Positions 54,850-63,589 of a stretch of 64,000 nucleotides of DNA are shown here, piece by piece. The notes beneath the pieces are model-generated. The model saw only the letters and a program-made list of their open reading frames with translations, was not told the origin of the DNA and did not search any database. The DNA lies in contig CAVOWW010000050.1 of the NCBI GenBank assembly GCA_963700255.1, positions 1 through 64,000 of the forward strand, given 5' to 3'. Origin of the DNA: UBA10649 sp963700255 (GTDB lineage: Bacteria; Actinomycetota; Actinomycetes; S36-B12). Position 1 is the first letter of the stretch; every line of letters starts with the position of its first letter. A program made the translations under genes and the position numbers.

Positions 54850-55368
54850 TCACCCGCCGGGTGACAGCAGCCCGCCGAACTTCGCAGTGCGACGGAGCAC
54901 GTCATCGCGCACCAGCGCGACTATGGCGTCCGGCAGGGCGGCCAGCTGCCACGTCCGCTCGACATCGACGTCCCCACCGCGCTCCTGCGTCGCCCTGAGT
55001 GCGTAGTAGGCGGCGCCGAGCTCGTGGTCGGCCATGTGCGCCACGGCCGCCGCATGCCCGGCAGCGCGAGCGGCATCTCGGGCGGCACCCTCTGCAGCCC
55101 GGGCAGCGGCATGCGCGTCCAACGCCGCGTGTCGCGCCTCGCCGGCCCGGATCCCCCCGGAGGCCCAGGCGCGCGCGGCCGCGATCGCCCCGGCAGGACG
55201 CGGGTCCTCCGGATGCTCGTCCGCGAACAGGTGGAGGACGTGCGCCGCACAGTCAGCGGCCCACCGGGCCAGCAGGCGATGGTCGCAGTCGCTGAGCGTC
55301 CCCCCGCGTGCGATCGTCACCAGGCTCGGGTCGCGGCCATGTGGATCGGGGACGGTGTGGCCCGACAT
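54850..55368 (-). CDS. putative immunity protein, Imm5-like
   Basis: 172 residues, very Ala-rich helical: LLARWAADCAAHVLHLFADEHPEDPRPAGAI is followed by AARAWASGGIRAGEARHAALDAHAAAR, AARAAGHAAAVAHMADHELGAAYYALRA and the tail WQLAALPDAIVALVRDD. This order fits the Imm5 family of proteins seen next to polymorphic toxins, but many actinobacterial copies are orphans. No toxin is recognisable beside it; it sits between a VOC gene and an aldehyde dehydrogenase gene. ATG 55368 chosen. Confidence 0.65.
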   Translation of the reverse strand: MSGHTVPDPHGRDPSLVTIARGGTLSDCDHRLLARWAADCAAHVLHLFADEHPEDPRPAGAIAAARAWASGGIRAGEARHAALDAHAAARAAEGAARDAARAAGHAAAVAHMADHELGAAYYALRATQERGGDVDVERTWQLAALPDAIVALVRDDVLRRTAKFGGLLSPGG

Positions 55369-55372
55369 GCGC

Positions 55373-56827
55373 CTAGGGCGTGCCCGGCGAGGTGTACGCG
55401 GTCTTCGAGGTCGTGAAGAACTCGACAGCGGCGGTGCCCTGCTCCCGCGGTCCGTGGCTGCTCTCACCCCGCCCGCCGAAGGGGACGTGGAAGTCGACGC
55501 CTGCCGTGGGCAGGTTCACCATGACCATGCCGGCCTTGGAGTTCCGCTTGAAGTGCGACGCCTCGGCGAGGTCGCCGGTGCAGATGCCGGCCGAGAGGTT
55601 CATCGTGCTGGCGTTGGCCGCGACCAGAGCCTCTGCGTAGTCCGCGATCCGCACGACCGACATCACCGGACCGAAGACCTCCTCGCGGTTGATCGTGTCG
55701 CCGATCGACGTGCCCACCGCGAGCGCCGGCGCCAGGAAGTGGCCGGCGGTGCCGGCATCGACGGGTGCCCCGCCGAGGATGTCGGCGCCCTCCGCGCGGG
55801 CGACGTCGAGGTACCGCAGGTCCTGTGCGAGCTGGCCGTCGTCGACGACCGGTCCCATGTCCGTGCCTGCAGCGCGCGCGTCGCCGACTCGCCACTCGCG
55901 CATGCGCACCGCCATGGCGTCGACGAAGGCATCGTGGATGTCGTCGGTCACGACGAGGATCGACGAGGCCGTGCAGCGCTGGCCGGTCGAGCCGAAGCCG
56001 CCCTGCATGGCGCACTCCACGGCGACCCGCAGGTCGGCGCGACCCGTGACCACCAGGGGGTTCTTGCCGCCGAGCTCCAGCTGCAGCCTGACGCCCTGGC
56101 CGGCGGTCGAGGTGAGGATCCCTCTCCCGGTGTCCACGCTCCCGGTGAACGTCACGGCGGAGACGCGCGGGTCGCCGGTCAGCACCGGCCCCACCTGCGA
56201 TCCGCGGCCGAGGACCAGGTTGAGCACGCCATCGGGCAGTCCAGCCCGGTTGAGGATGTCGACCAGCTCCCACGCGCTCCCCGGCACCAGGTCCGCGGGC
56301 TTGAACACCACGGTGTTGCCGAACGCGAGCGCAGGGGCGATCTTCCAGGCCGGGATGGCGATGGGGAAGTTCCAGGGCGTGATGACGCTGACGACGCCGA
56401 CCGGCTCGCGCGTCACCGTCACCTCTATTCCGGGCCGCACGGAGTCGAGCGCCTGCCCGTGCGGCTGGAGCGCGACGCCCGCGTAGTACTTCAGGATCTG
56501 CCCGGCGCGTACGACCTCGCCGCGCGCCTCCGGATACGTCTTGCCCTCCTCGCGGGCGAGGAGGTCGCCGAGCTCGTCCGCCCGGGCCATGACCTCCGTG
56601 CCGGCGCGGTCGAGCACCTCGGCCCGCTGCCACGGCGTGGTGCGCGACCAGCTCAGGAATGCGGCCTCGGCCGCCGACACCGCGTCGCGGGCCACGTCGG
56701 ACCCCGCGATGCTGGCGACCGCGACGACGTCGGACAGGTCCGACGGGTTGAGGTCGGGCCGCTCCTCGCCGCCAGCCACCGCCTGCCCGTCGATGACGGA
56801 CTGCAGGATGCGCGCGCCTGCGCTCAT
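55373..56827 (-). CDS. NAD(P)-dependent aldehyde dehydrogenase of the glutarate-type module
   Basis: 484 residues. Catalytic Cys in GSTGQRCTASSILVV, Glu in LQLELGGKNPLVV, plus REEGKTYPEARGEVVRAGQ and PWNFPIAIPAWKIAPALAFG. KGSADH-like relatives (alpha-ketoglutaric semialdehyde dehydrogenase) look closest; glutarate semialdehyde would fit the context. ATG at 56827 overlaps the acyl-CoA dehydrogenase stop (ATGA). Downstream and 4 nt away is the Imm5-like gene. Confidence 0.85.
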   Translation of the reverse strand: MSAGARILQSVIDGQAVAGGEERPDLNPSDLSDVVAVASIAGSDVARDAVSAAEAAFLSWSRTTPWQRAEVLDRAGTEVMARADELGDLLAREEGKTYPEARGEVVRAGQILKYYAGVALQPHGQALDSVRPGIEVTVTREPVGVVSVITPWNFPIAIPAWKIAPALAFGNTVVFKPADLVPGSAWELVDILNRAGLPDGVLNLVLGRGSQVGPVLTGDPRVSAVTFTGSVDTGRGILTSTAGQGVRLQLELGGKNPLVVTGRADLRVAVECAMQGGFGSTGQRCTASSILVVTDDIHDAFVDAMAVRMREWRVGDARAAGTDMGPVVDDGQLAQDLRYLDVARAEGADILGGAPVDAGTAGHFLAPALAVGTSIGDTINREEVFGPVMSVVRIADYAEALVAANASTMNLSAGICTGDLAEASHFKRNSKAGMVMVNLPTAGVDFHVPFGGRGESSHGPREQGTAAVEFFTTSKTAYTSPGTP

Positions 56828-57999
56828 CGGTACGCCGCGATTCCCGTCAGCGCCTCGCCGACCACGAGGGTGTGCATCTCGTTCGTGCCCTCGTACGTGA
56901 ACACCGACTCGAGGTTGTTCATGTGCCGGATGATCGGGTACTCGAGCGTGATCCCGTTGCCACCGAGGATGCTTCGGCACTCGCGAGCGATGGCGAGGGC
57001 CTCACGAGCGTTGTTCAGCTTGCCCAGGCTCACCTGCTCGGGTCGGATCAGGTGCTCGTCCTTGAGCCGGCCCAGGTGCAGCGCGAGCAGCATGCCCTTG
57101 CCGAGCTCCAGGGCCATGTCGGCGAGCTTCTTCTGGGTGAGCTGGAAGCCGGCGATCGGCTTGTCGAACTGCTCGCGGTCGATGCTGTAGGCGATGGCGG
57201 TCTCCAGGCAGTCCCGTGCGGCCCCCAGCGTCCCGAACACGATGCCGTACCGCGCCTCGTTCAGGCACGACAGTGGGCCGCGTAGCGAGGCGACCCCCGG
57301 CAGGACGGCGTCGGCTGGCAGGCGCATGCCCTCGAAGACGAGCTCACTGGTGACCGACGCACGCAGCGACATCTTCTTGTGGATCTCGTTCGCCGTGAAC
57401 CCGGGCGTGGTCGTCGGGACGACGAAGCCGCGGATGCCTTCGTCCGTCCGTGCCCACACGACGGCGACGTCGGCGACGTTCCCGTTGGTTATCCACATCT
57501 TGGAGCCGTCGATGACCCAGTCGCCGCCGTCACGCCTCGCACTGGTGCGCATGCCGCTCGGGTTGGAGCCGAAGTCCGCCTCGGTCAGGCCGAAGCACCC
57601 GATCGCCTCCCCGGCCGCCATGCGGGGCAGCCACTCCTGCTTCTGCTCCTCCGAGCCGAACGCGTGGATCGCGTACATGGCAAGGGATCCCTGCACGCTG
57701 ACCAGCGAGCGGATGCCGGAGTCGCCCGCCTCGAGCTCGAGGCAGGCGAGCCCGTACGCCACCGCCGAGGTGCCCTGGCAGCCGTACCCCTCGAGGTGCA
57801 TCCCGAGGACGCCCAGCGTGCCGAGCTCCTTGGCCAGCTCACGGGCGGGGATCCTGCCGGTCTCGAACCAGTCGGCCACGTCCGGCCTGATCCGCGCGTC
57901 GACGTACTCGCGCACCACGTCGCGGATCGCCCGCTCCTCCTCGGACAGCAGGTGGTCGATCGCGAACAGCCCGAACGGTGACTGCGGCGTGGTGGTCAT
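56824..57999 (-). CDS. glutaryl-CoA dehydrogenase-like acyl-CoA dehydrogenase
   Basis: 391 residues. FAD enzyme; glutaryl-CoA dehydrogenases oxidise and decarboxylate glutaryl-CoA to crotonyl-CoA. Family features: CFGLTEADFGSNPSGMRTSA, GSKMWITNGNVADV, RGPLSCLNEARYGIVFG, LTQKKLADMALELGKGM, IIRHMNNLESVFTYEGTNEM with the catalytic glutamate (YEGT). That run is characteristic of GcdH rather than of short-chain dehydrogenases. Next to a CaiB-type CoA-transferase and GntR gene it completes glutarate activation and oxidation. Upstream spacer has two operators. Confidence 0.88.
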   Translation of the reverse strand: MTTTPQSPFGLFAIDHLLSEEERAIRDVVREYVDARIRPDVADWFETGRIPARELAKELGTLGVLGMHLEGYGCQGTSAVAYGLACLELEAGDSGIRSLVSVQGSLAMYAIHAFGSEEQKQEWLPRMAAGEAIGCFGLTEADFGSNPSGMRTSARRDGGDWVIDGSKMWITNGNVADVAVVWARTDEGIRGFVVPTTTPGFTANEIHKKMSLRASVTSELVFEGMRLPADAVLPGVASLRGPLSCLNEARYGIVFGTLGAARDCLETAIAYSIDREQFDKPIAGFQLTQKKLADMALELGKGMLLALHLGRLKDEHLIRPEQVSLGKLNNAREALAIARECRSILGGNGITLEYPIIRHMNNLESVFTYEGTNEMHTLVVGEALTGIAAYR

Positions 58000-58063
58000 G
58001 GGTCCTCCGGTGGGTCGGTCTCTCGGGCGGGTCGGTCGGTGGAGCGGGTGGTGCTCGTCAGGG

Positions 58064-58095
58064 ATTGGATCCAATTCTGCAGGATTGTATCCAAT
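58064..58095 (-). promoter_or_regulatory. paired GntR operators over the GcdH promoter
   Basis: ATTGGATCCAAT (58064-58075, perfect palindrome) and ATTGTATCCAAT (58084-58095, one mismatch), 20 nt apart, upstream of the acyl-CoA dehydrogenase gene. On the minus strand the second contains TACAAT, a good -10; the first would then lie at about +1 to +15. A third copy is at 59910. Confidence 0.7.
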
Positions 58096-58755
58096 CTAGC
58101 CCCGAGAGGCCTCGAGGACGCCGCGGACGGCGTCGACGGAGTTGTCCCGGTGCCGATCGTGCAGGGTGACCAGGGCCTCGGGGTCCCGGTCGCGCAGCGC
58201 CTGCACCATCGCGGCGTGCTCCCCCGCCACGCGCTCGCGATTGGCCGAGGCCTGGAAGTAGAGCGCACGGTAGGCGTCGGTCGCCTCCCACAGCTGCCTG
58301 AGCAGTCGCGACAGGCGCGGCATCCCGGCCGCGTCGAAGATCGCGAAGTGGAATCGCCGGTTGGCGGACGTCATGGCGATGATGTCTCCCCCGTCGGCGG
58401 CGAGGTCGACCTCGTGGGCGAGCTCGGCCAGGGCCTCCACGTCCTCGTCGCCGAGGGTCGGCACGGCCGCGCGGATGGCCTCCGCCTCGAGGAGGGCCCG
58501 CAGCCGGTAGACCTCGAGGAGGTCCGCCACGCTGAGCTGGGCCACGAAGTACCCGCGATGGGGGTGGTAGACGACCTGCCCCTCGCTCTCGAGGGTCTTC
58601 AGCGCCTCCCGCAACGGCACGCGACTGACGCCGTACCGCTCGGCGAGCAGCTCCTGGACGATCTGGTCCCCAGGGCCGAGATCCCCGATGAGGATGTCCG
58701 AGCGCAGGGCCGCGAGGACCGCGTCCTGCGCCGTCGCGCGTCGCTCGGTGGTCAT
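58096..58755 (-). CDS. GntR-family (FadR/FCD) transcriptional regulator
   Basis: 219 residues. N-terminal wHTH: AERYGVSRVPLREALKTLESEGQVVYHPHRGYFV; C-terminal FCD ligand domain with the metal-binding helices (RRFHFAIFDAAGMPRL, ANRERVAGEHAAMVQAL). ATG at 58755 overlaps the CoA-transferase stop. The stop directly abuts an operator copy. It most likely represses this module and binds an acyl-CoA or dicarboxylate such as glutarate or glutaryl-CoA. Confidence 0.9.
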   Translation of the reverse strand: MTTERRATAQDAVLAALRSDILIGDLGPGDQIVQELLAERYGVSRVPLREALKTLESEGQVVYHPHRGYFVAQLSVADLLEVYRLRALLEAEAIRAAVPTLGDEDVEALAELAHEVDLAADGGDIIAMTSANRRFHFAIFDAAGMPRLSRLLRQLWEATDAYRALYFQASANRERVAGEHAAMVQALRDRDPEALVTLHDRHRDNSVDAVRGVLEASRG

Positions 58756-59903
58756 CCGTCCGCCAGTCCGAGGAGGGCCAGCACTGCCGCACGATCCTCA
58801 TCCACGCGGGGCGGCGCCGTGCGGTACGCCGCGGGAGTCGCCGAGTAGGCCAGCGGGTTGGCGACCTGCCTCTGGACTCCGTCACGGCGCGGATCGTCGA
58901 GCTCGATCACGGGGTGCAGTCCGAGCCGCTCCGCGAGGGCGAAGCCCTGCGCGATGTCGTTGATGGGACCGCACGGAACACCCGCGGCCGTGATGGACTC
59001 CTGCCATGCATCGGCCGTCTGCGTGGCGAGGGCCGCCTCGAGGAGGCTCTTGAGCTCCTCGCGGTGCTCGACCCGGGCGGCGTTCGTCGCGAATCGCGGG
59101 TCGGCTGCGAGCCCCGACAGCCCCAGCACGTCGGCCAGCCGCGCGAACTGCGCATCGTTCCCGACGGCGAGGATCATGGAACGGTCAGCCGCCGCGAAGA
59201 CCTCGTAGGGCGCGATCGACGGGTGGGCGTTGCCCATGAACCTCGGCACCGAGGCAGCCCCGACGAAGGCCGATGCCTGGTTGACGAGCGATGACTGCAG
59301 GCTCGTCAGCAGGGTCGCCTCGACGCGCTGACCCTCACCGGTGCGATCGCGATGGTGCAGGGCCGCAAGGATCCCCACGGCGGCATGCAGGCCCGTGAGC
59401 ACGTCGACCACCGCCACGCCGGCCTTCGTCGGCTCGGTGGTCCCGGTGATGCTCATCAGCCCGCCCATCGCCTGGACCAGGAGGTCGTACCCCGGAAGCT
59501 CGGCACCCGCGTCCGAGCCGAAGCCCGAGATCGAGCAGTAGACGATGCCCGGATTGACCGCCCGCACCTGCGGGTAGTCGAGCCCGAACCGGGTCAGGGC
59601 CCCGGGCTTGTGGTTCTCCACGAGGACGTCGGCCCGCGCCGCGAGCGCCTGCGCGATCGCCCGGTCGCCGGCCGCCCCCAGGTCCAGCGCGATCGATGAC
59701 TTGTTGCGGTTGACCGACTGGAAGTAGGTCGACTGGCCGTCCTCGGCGAACGGCGGTCCCCACGCCCGGGTGTCGTCACCCGCGCCCGGACGCTCGACCT
59801 TGACCACGGTCGCGCCGAGGTCGGCGAGGAGCATCGTCGCGTACGGACCCGCCAGCACGCGCGAGAAATCGGCGACCACGATCCCGTCCAGCGCTCCCGT
59901 CAC
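58752..59903 (-). CDS. CaiB/BaiF family III CoA-transferase
   Basis: 383 residues. VVADFSRVLAGPYATMLLADLGA at the start, NRNKSSIALDLG, the active-site aspartate in PGYDLLVQAMGGLMS, and IAPYEVFAAADRSMILAVGN. Transfers CoA between carboxylates, e.g. succinyl-CoA:glutarate CoA-transferase. Start GTG 59903 lies only 6 nt beyond a TACAAT -10-like hexamer, which suggests a leaderless transcript with the operator overlapping the promoter. Followed by the GntR gene. Confidence 0.88.
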   Translation of the reverse strand: MTGALDGIVVADFSRVLAGPYATMLLADLGATVVKVERPGAGDDTRAWGPPFAEDGQSTYFQSVNRNKSSIALDLGAAGDRAIAQALAARADVLVENHKPGALTRFGLDYPQVRAVNPGIVYCSISGFGSDAGAELPGYDLLVQAMGGLMSITGTTEPTKAGVAVVDVLTGLHAAVGILAALHHRDRTGEGQRVEATLLTSLQSSLVNQASAFVGAASVPRFMGNAHPSIAPYEVFAAADRSMILAVGNDAQFARLADVLGLSGLAADPRFATNAARVEHREELKSLLEAALATQTADAWQESITAAGVPCGPINDIAQGFALAERLGLHPVIELDDPRRDGVQRQVANPLAYSATPAAYRTAPPRVDEDRAAVLALLGLADG

Positions 59904-59909
59904 CCGCGG

Positions 59910-59921
59910 ATTGTATCCAAT
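59910..59921 (-). promoter_or_regulatory. third GntR operator at the CoA-transferase start
   Basis: ATTGTATCCAAT again, identical to the 58084 copy. On the minus strand it contains TACAAT followed by 6 nt and the GTG start, so a regulator bound here would cover the -10 of a leaderless promoter. No -35 is obvious. Confidence 0.65.
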
Positions 59922-59947
59922 TCCCGGGTTCCGGGGGCGGGGCCTGC

Positions 59948-61822
59948 TCAGCCCTCCAGGAGCGGGGTGATGGCCTCGAGCACGCGGATGTCCTCGATCG
60001 TGCTCGGCACCGGCTCCGGTCGGCCGTCCGCGATGCCGCGCATCGTGCGTCGCAGGATCTTCCCGGAGCGCGTCTTCGGCAGGCCGGGAACCACGACGAC
60101 CTCCTTGAGGGCCGCCACCGGGCCGATCTGGTCGCGGATCGACGTCACGATCTCCTGCTGCAGGACGCCTGAGTCGATCTCGGCGCCCGCCTTCAGCACG
60201 ACGAAGGCGCGGGGCACCTGACCCTTGAGCGGATCGTGCACGCCGATGACGGCGCACTCCGCCACCAGCGGGTGGGCAGCGACGACGGCCTCCATGGAGC
60301 CCGTCGACAGCCGGTGACCCGCGACGTTGATGACATCGTCCGTGCGTCCCATCACGAACACGTAGCCGTCCTCGTCGAGGTAGCCGCCGTCGCCTGTCGT
60401 GTAGCAGCCGGGGAACACGCTCAGGTACGAGTCGATGTAGCGCTGGTCATCGCCCCAGAGGGTGGGCAGGGTCCCCGGCGGAAGCGGGAGCCGGATGACG
60501 ATGGCCCCGTCCTGGCCGGCAGGCACGTCGTTGCCCTCCCCGTCCACGACGCGGACGTCGTACCCGGGGACGGGAACGGTCGGCGAGCCGGGCTTGATCA
60601 TCATCGGCTCGAGCCCGCGGAGGTTGCTCGCGATCGGCCATCCCGTCTCGGTCTGCCACCAGTTGTCCACGACCGGCACTCCCAGCTGCCCCGCAGCCCA
60701 GTAGTACGTGTCCGGGTCGAGTCGCTCGCCCGCCAGGAAGAGCGCCCGCAACGAGGACAGGTCGTGGCCCGGGATGAGATGGCCCTCCGGGTCGTCCTTC
60801 TTGATCGCACGGATCGCCGTGGGAGCGGTGAACAGACCGGCCACCCCGTACTCCTCGATCACCCTCCAGAACGCGCCCGCATCCGGGGTGCCGACCGGCT
60901 TGCCCTCGTAGAGCACGGTCGTGGCGCCGGTGATCAGCGGCGCGTAGACGATGTAGGAGTGACCCACCACCCAGCCGACATCGGACGCCGCCCACCAGGT
61001 GTCGTCAGGCCCCATGCCGTAGACGTTGTCGAAGGACCACGCCATCGCGACCGCGTGGCCGCCGTTGTCGCGCACGACTCCCTTGGGTCGTCCCGTCGTC
61101 CCTGAGGTGTAGAGGATGTAGAGCGGGTCCGTCGCGCGCACCGGCACGGGCCCACGAGGACGGGACGCCGAGATGCGCTCGTGCCAGTCGACGTCGCGCT
61201 CTCCCATCTCCGCCCGCAGCTCGGGGCGCTGCAGGACCACCGATGCGATGGGCACGTGGCGGGCCAGCCGCAGCGCCTCGTCGAGCAGGGGCTTGTACGC
61301 CACCACTCGCGATGGCTCGATTCCGCAGCTGGCCGAGACGATCACCGTCGGCTCGGCGTCGTCGATGCGCGCCGCCAGCTCCGCTGGGGCGAACCCGCCG
61401 AACACGACGGAGTGCACGGCCCCCAGCCGCGCGCAGGCGAGCATGGCCACCACCGCCTCGGGGATCATCGGCATGTAGACGAGGACCCGGTCGCCGCGGC
61501 CGACTCCGAGATCGGCGAGCACCCCCGCGAAGTGCGAGACCAGTTCGAGGAGCGCCGAGTAGGTGACGGTGGCCTTGGTGCCGGTCACGGGGCTGTCGTA
61601 GCGGATGGCTGCGACGTCGCCCCGGCCGGCCGCGACATGCCGGTCGACCGCGTTGGCGCAGGTGTTCAGCACGCCGTCCGGGAACCACCGGTAGAGCGGA
61701 GCGGCCGAGTCATCGAGGCCCACCGTCGGCGGCTCGATCCAGTCGATGCGGGCTGCGGCCTCGAGCCAGAAGGCCGAGGGATCGGCCAGGGCCTCGTCTC
61801 GAGCCTTCGCGTACGAACCCAT
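59948..61822 (-). CDS. prpE: acetyl/propionyl-CoA synthetase (PrpE-like)
   Basis: 624 residues. AMP-forming ligase: YTSGTTGRPKGVVRDNGG, WWAASDVGWVVGHSYIVYAPL, DNWWQTETGWPIASN, GRTDDVINVAGHRLSTGSME and the C-terminal SGKILRRTMRGI with the catalytic lysine. The region after GxGxxG-type hinge and the overall length fit propionyl-CoA synthetases. Start ATG 61822 overlaps the channel gene stop (TGATG); an alternative GTG is one codon earlier. Makes propionyl-CoA or acetyl-CoA from free acid. Confidence 0.9.
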   Translation of the reverse strand: MGSYAKARDEALADPSAFWLEAAARIDWIEPPTVGLDDSAAPLYRWFPDGVLNTCANAVDRHVAAGRGDVAAIRYDSPVTGTKATVTYSALLELVSHFAGVLADLGVGRGDRVLVYMPMIPEAVVAMLACARLGAVHSVVFGGFAPAELAARIDDAEPTVIVSASCGIEPSRVVAYKPLLDEALRLARHVPIASVVLQRPELRAEMGERDVDWHERISASRPRGPVPVRATDPLYILYTSGTTGRPKGVVRDNGGHAVAMAWSFDNVYGMGPDDTWWAASDVGWVVGHSYIVYAPLITGATTVLYEGKPVGTPDAGAFWRVIEEYGVAGLFTAPTAIRAIKKDDPEGHLIPGHDLSSLRALFLAGERLDPDTYYWAAGQLGVPVVDNWWQTETGWPIASNLRGLEPMMIKPGSPTVPVPGYDVRVVDGEGNDVPAGQDGAIVIRLPLPPGTLPTLWGDDQRYIDSYLSVFPGCYTTGDGGYLDEDGYVFVMGRTDDVINVAGHRLSTGSMEAVVAAHPLVAECAVIGVHDPLKGQVPRAFVVLKAGAEIDSGVLQQEIVTSIRDQIGPVAALKEVVVVPGLPKTRSGKILRRTMRGIADGRPEPVPSTIEDIRVLEAITPLLEG

Positions 61823-62433
61823 CACCCCTCCTCTGAGGCAGCGGTTGGACCCGTCGCCGGTTGTGCGGCGATCTGCCGGTGCTCGCGCTTCTCGACCGCG
61901 CGGCGAGCCGCTCCACCGACCACGCGGATGAGCACCGCGATGAAGGCGAGGTCGAGCGCCATCTGGACCATCGTGATCGAGCGCGCCCCGACGGACACGG
62001 GAGTGATGTCGCCGAAGCCGACGGTCGCCAGGACGGTCAGCGCGAAGTAGTAGCCCGTGAATGCGTCCAGTGGCTCGGTGAAGGCCGCCAGGTCCTCCTG
62101 CGAGATCATCACGTAGATCATCGCGAAGATGGCGAGGAACATCGCCGCGACGAGCACCAGCGCCTCGGCGGCCCGCAACGTCGGGAAGCGGGATGCGTCG
62201 ATGCTGCGCAACTGTCGCCGGAAGAACCAGGCGTACAGGACGATCGACATCACGGCGATCAGGGCCGGGACGACAACCCGTCCGTTCGGTTCGTCAGGAA
62301 CCATGTTGAGCATCCAGACGATCACCGCGAACCCCAGGATCATCCGAAGGATCACCTGCAGGACGGCGACGACGACCTCGCGGCGCGTGGGCCTGAGCGA
62401 CGCCGGCAGTGCGGTCGGACCCGGCGTCGCCAT
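61822..62433 (-). CDS. two-pore-like potassium/ion channel protein
   Basis: 203 residues. Selectivity-filter segment LTVLATVGFGDITPVS (TVGFGD) preceded by the pore helix, with helices near residues 25-46, 52-70, 87-108 and 150-170. Ion_trans_2-type channels of this size are common in actinobacteria. No RCK domain. Short acidic/basic C-terminal tail. Its stop overlaps the ATG of the acyl-CoA synthetase gene, an odd partner. Confidence 0.85.
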   Translation of the reverse strand: MATPGPTALPASLRPTRREVVVAVLQVILRMILGFAVIVWMLNMVPDEPNGRVVVPALIAVMSIVLYAWFFRRQLRSIDASRFPTLRAAEALVLVAAMFLAIFAMIYVMISQEDLAAFTEPLDAFTGYYFALTVLATVGFGDITPVSVGARSITMVQMALDLAFIAVLIRVVGGAARRAVEKREHRQIAAQPATGPTAASEEG

Positions 62434-62480
62434 GGTGGCAGTCTGCCATGGCGCGACCCCGGTTCGCCGTGCCGCGGGTT

Positions 62481-63584
62481 CTATCCGACGTCGGCGGCCA
62501 GTTGCCCGCAGGCTCCGTCGATCTCGCGTCCTCGGGTGTCGCGCACGGTGACGGGGACGCCGCGACGCTCGAGGGTGCGCACGAAGGCGCGCTCGTCCTC
62601 GGGCCGAGAGGCGGTCCACTTGGAGCCCGGCGTGGGATTGAGCGGGATCAGGTTCACGTGCACGAGGTGTCCGACGAGCAGGTCCGCCAGCAGGTCCGCA
62701 CGCCATGCCTGGTCGTTGATGTCCTTGATCAGCGCGTACTCGATGCTCACTCGCCGGTGCGTCGCATCGGCGTAGGCCCACGCGGCGTCGAGCACCTCCG
62801 CGACCTTCCACCGCGTGTTCACCGGCACGAGGGTGTCGCGCAGCTCGTCGTCGGGGGCGTGCAGGGACACCGCGAGCGTCACCGGAATGCCCTCGGTCGC
62901 GAGCTCTCGGATCCTGGGCACAAGTCCCACCGTCGACACGGTGATGCCGCGGGCGCTCATCCCGAGCCCGGCGGGAGCCGGCTCGACGAGGCGGCGCACG
63001 GCACCGACGACGGCCTTGTAGTTGGCCAGGGGCTCCCCCATGCCCATGAAGACCACGTTGGAGACCCGCCCGGGGCCGCCGGAGATCTCCCCGCGGGCGA
63101 GGGACCTCGCGCCGGCCAGCACCTGCTCGACGATCTCCGCCGTCGACAGGTTGCGGGTGAGACCAGCCTGACCGGTGGCGCAGAACGGGCAGTTCATCCC
63201 GCAGCCGGCCTGCGAGGAGATGCACATCGTGACCCGCTCCGGGTAGCGCATGAGCACGCTCTCGACGAGGGCGCCGTCGTGCAGCCGCCACACCGTCTTG
63301 ACGGTCGTGCCGTTGTCGCAGTCGATGGCGCGAACAGGGGTCAGCAGCGTCGGGAGGAGGGCGTCGGTGATCGTCGCGCGAGCAGCGTCGGGCACATCGG
63401 TCCAGGTTCCGGGATCGTCACTCAGCCGGCCGAGCCACTGTCGCGACACCTGGTCTGCCCGGAACGCGGGCAGCCCCAGTGCAGCGACGGCCTCGCGCCT
63501 GCCCGACGGGTCGAGATCCATCAGGTGGCGTGGCGGCTTGCCCCGGCGAGGGGACTCGAAGACGAGCTCTCCGGGTGCGGGCAT
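62481..63584 (-). CDS. rlmN: 23S rRNA (adenine2503-C2)/tRNA adenine37 methyltransferase
   Basis: Radical SAM enzyme, 367 residues, that methylates A2503 of 23S rRNA. Iron-sulfur motif CGMNCPFCATG (CxxxCxxC), VVFMGMGEPLANY, NLIPLNPTPGSKW and the second catalytic cysteine in EIDGACGQLA. Start ATG 63584; it is 6 nt from the cdsA stop. Part of the frr-cdsA-rlmN core block, here separated from dxr by the catabolic island. Confidence 0.96.
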   Translation of the reverse strand: MPAPGELVFESPRRGKPPRHLMDLDPSGRREAVAALGLPAFRADQVSRQWLGRLSDDPGTWTDVPDAARATITDALLPTLLTPVRAIDCDNGTTVKTVWRLHDGALVESVLMRYPERVTMCISSQAGCGMNCPFCATGQAGLTRNLSTAEIVEQVLAGARSLARGEISGGPGRVSNVVFMGMGEPLANYKAVVGAVRRLVEPAPAGLGMSARGITVSTVGLVPRIRELATEGIPVTLAVSLHAPDDELRDTLVPVNTRWKVAEVLDAAWAYADATHRRVSIEYALIKDINDQAWRADLLADLLVGHLVHVNLIPLNPTPGSKWTASRPEDERAFVRTLERRGVPVTVRDTRGREIDGACGQLAADVG

Positions 63585-63589
63585 CGTCG

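Noticed and set aside
21833..62433. Prophage, integrative element or transposon as carrier of the island
   Set aside because: No integrase, transposase, phage gene, tRNA or direct-repeat boundary found on reading.
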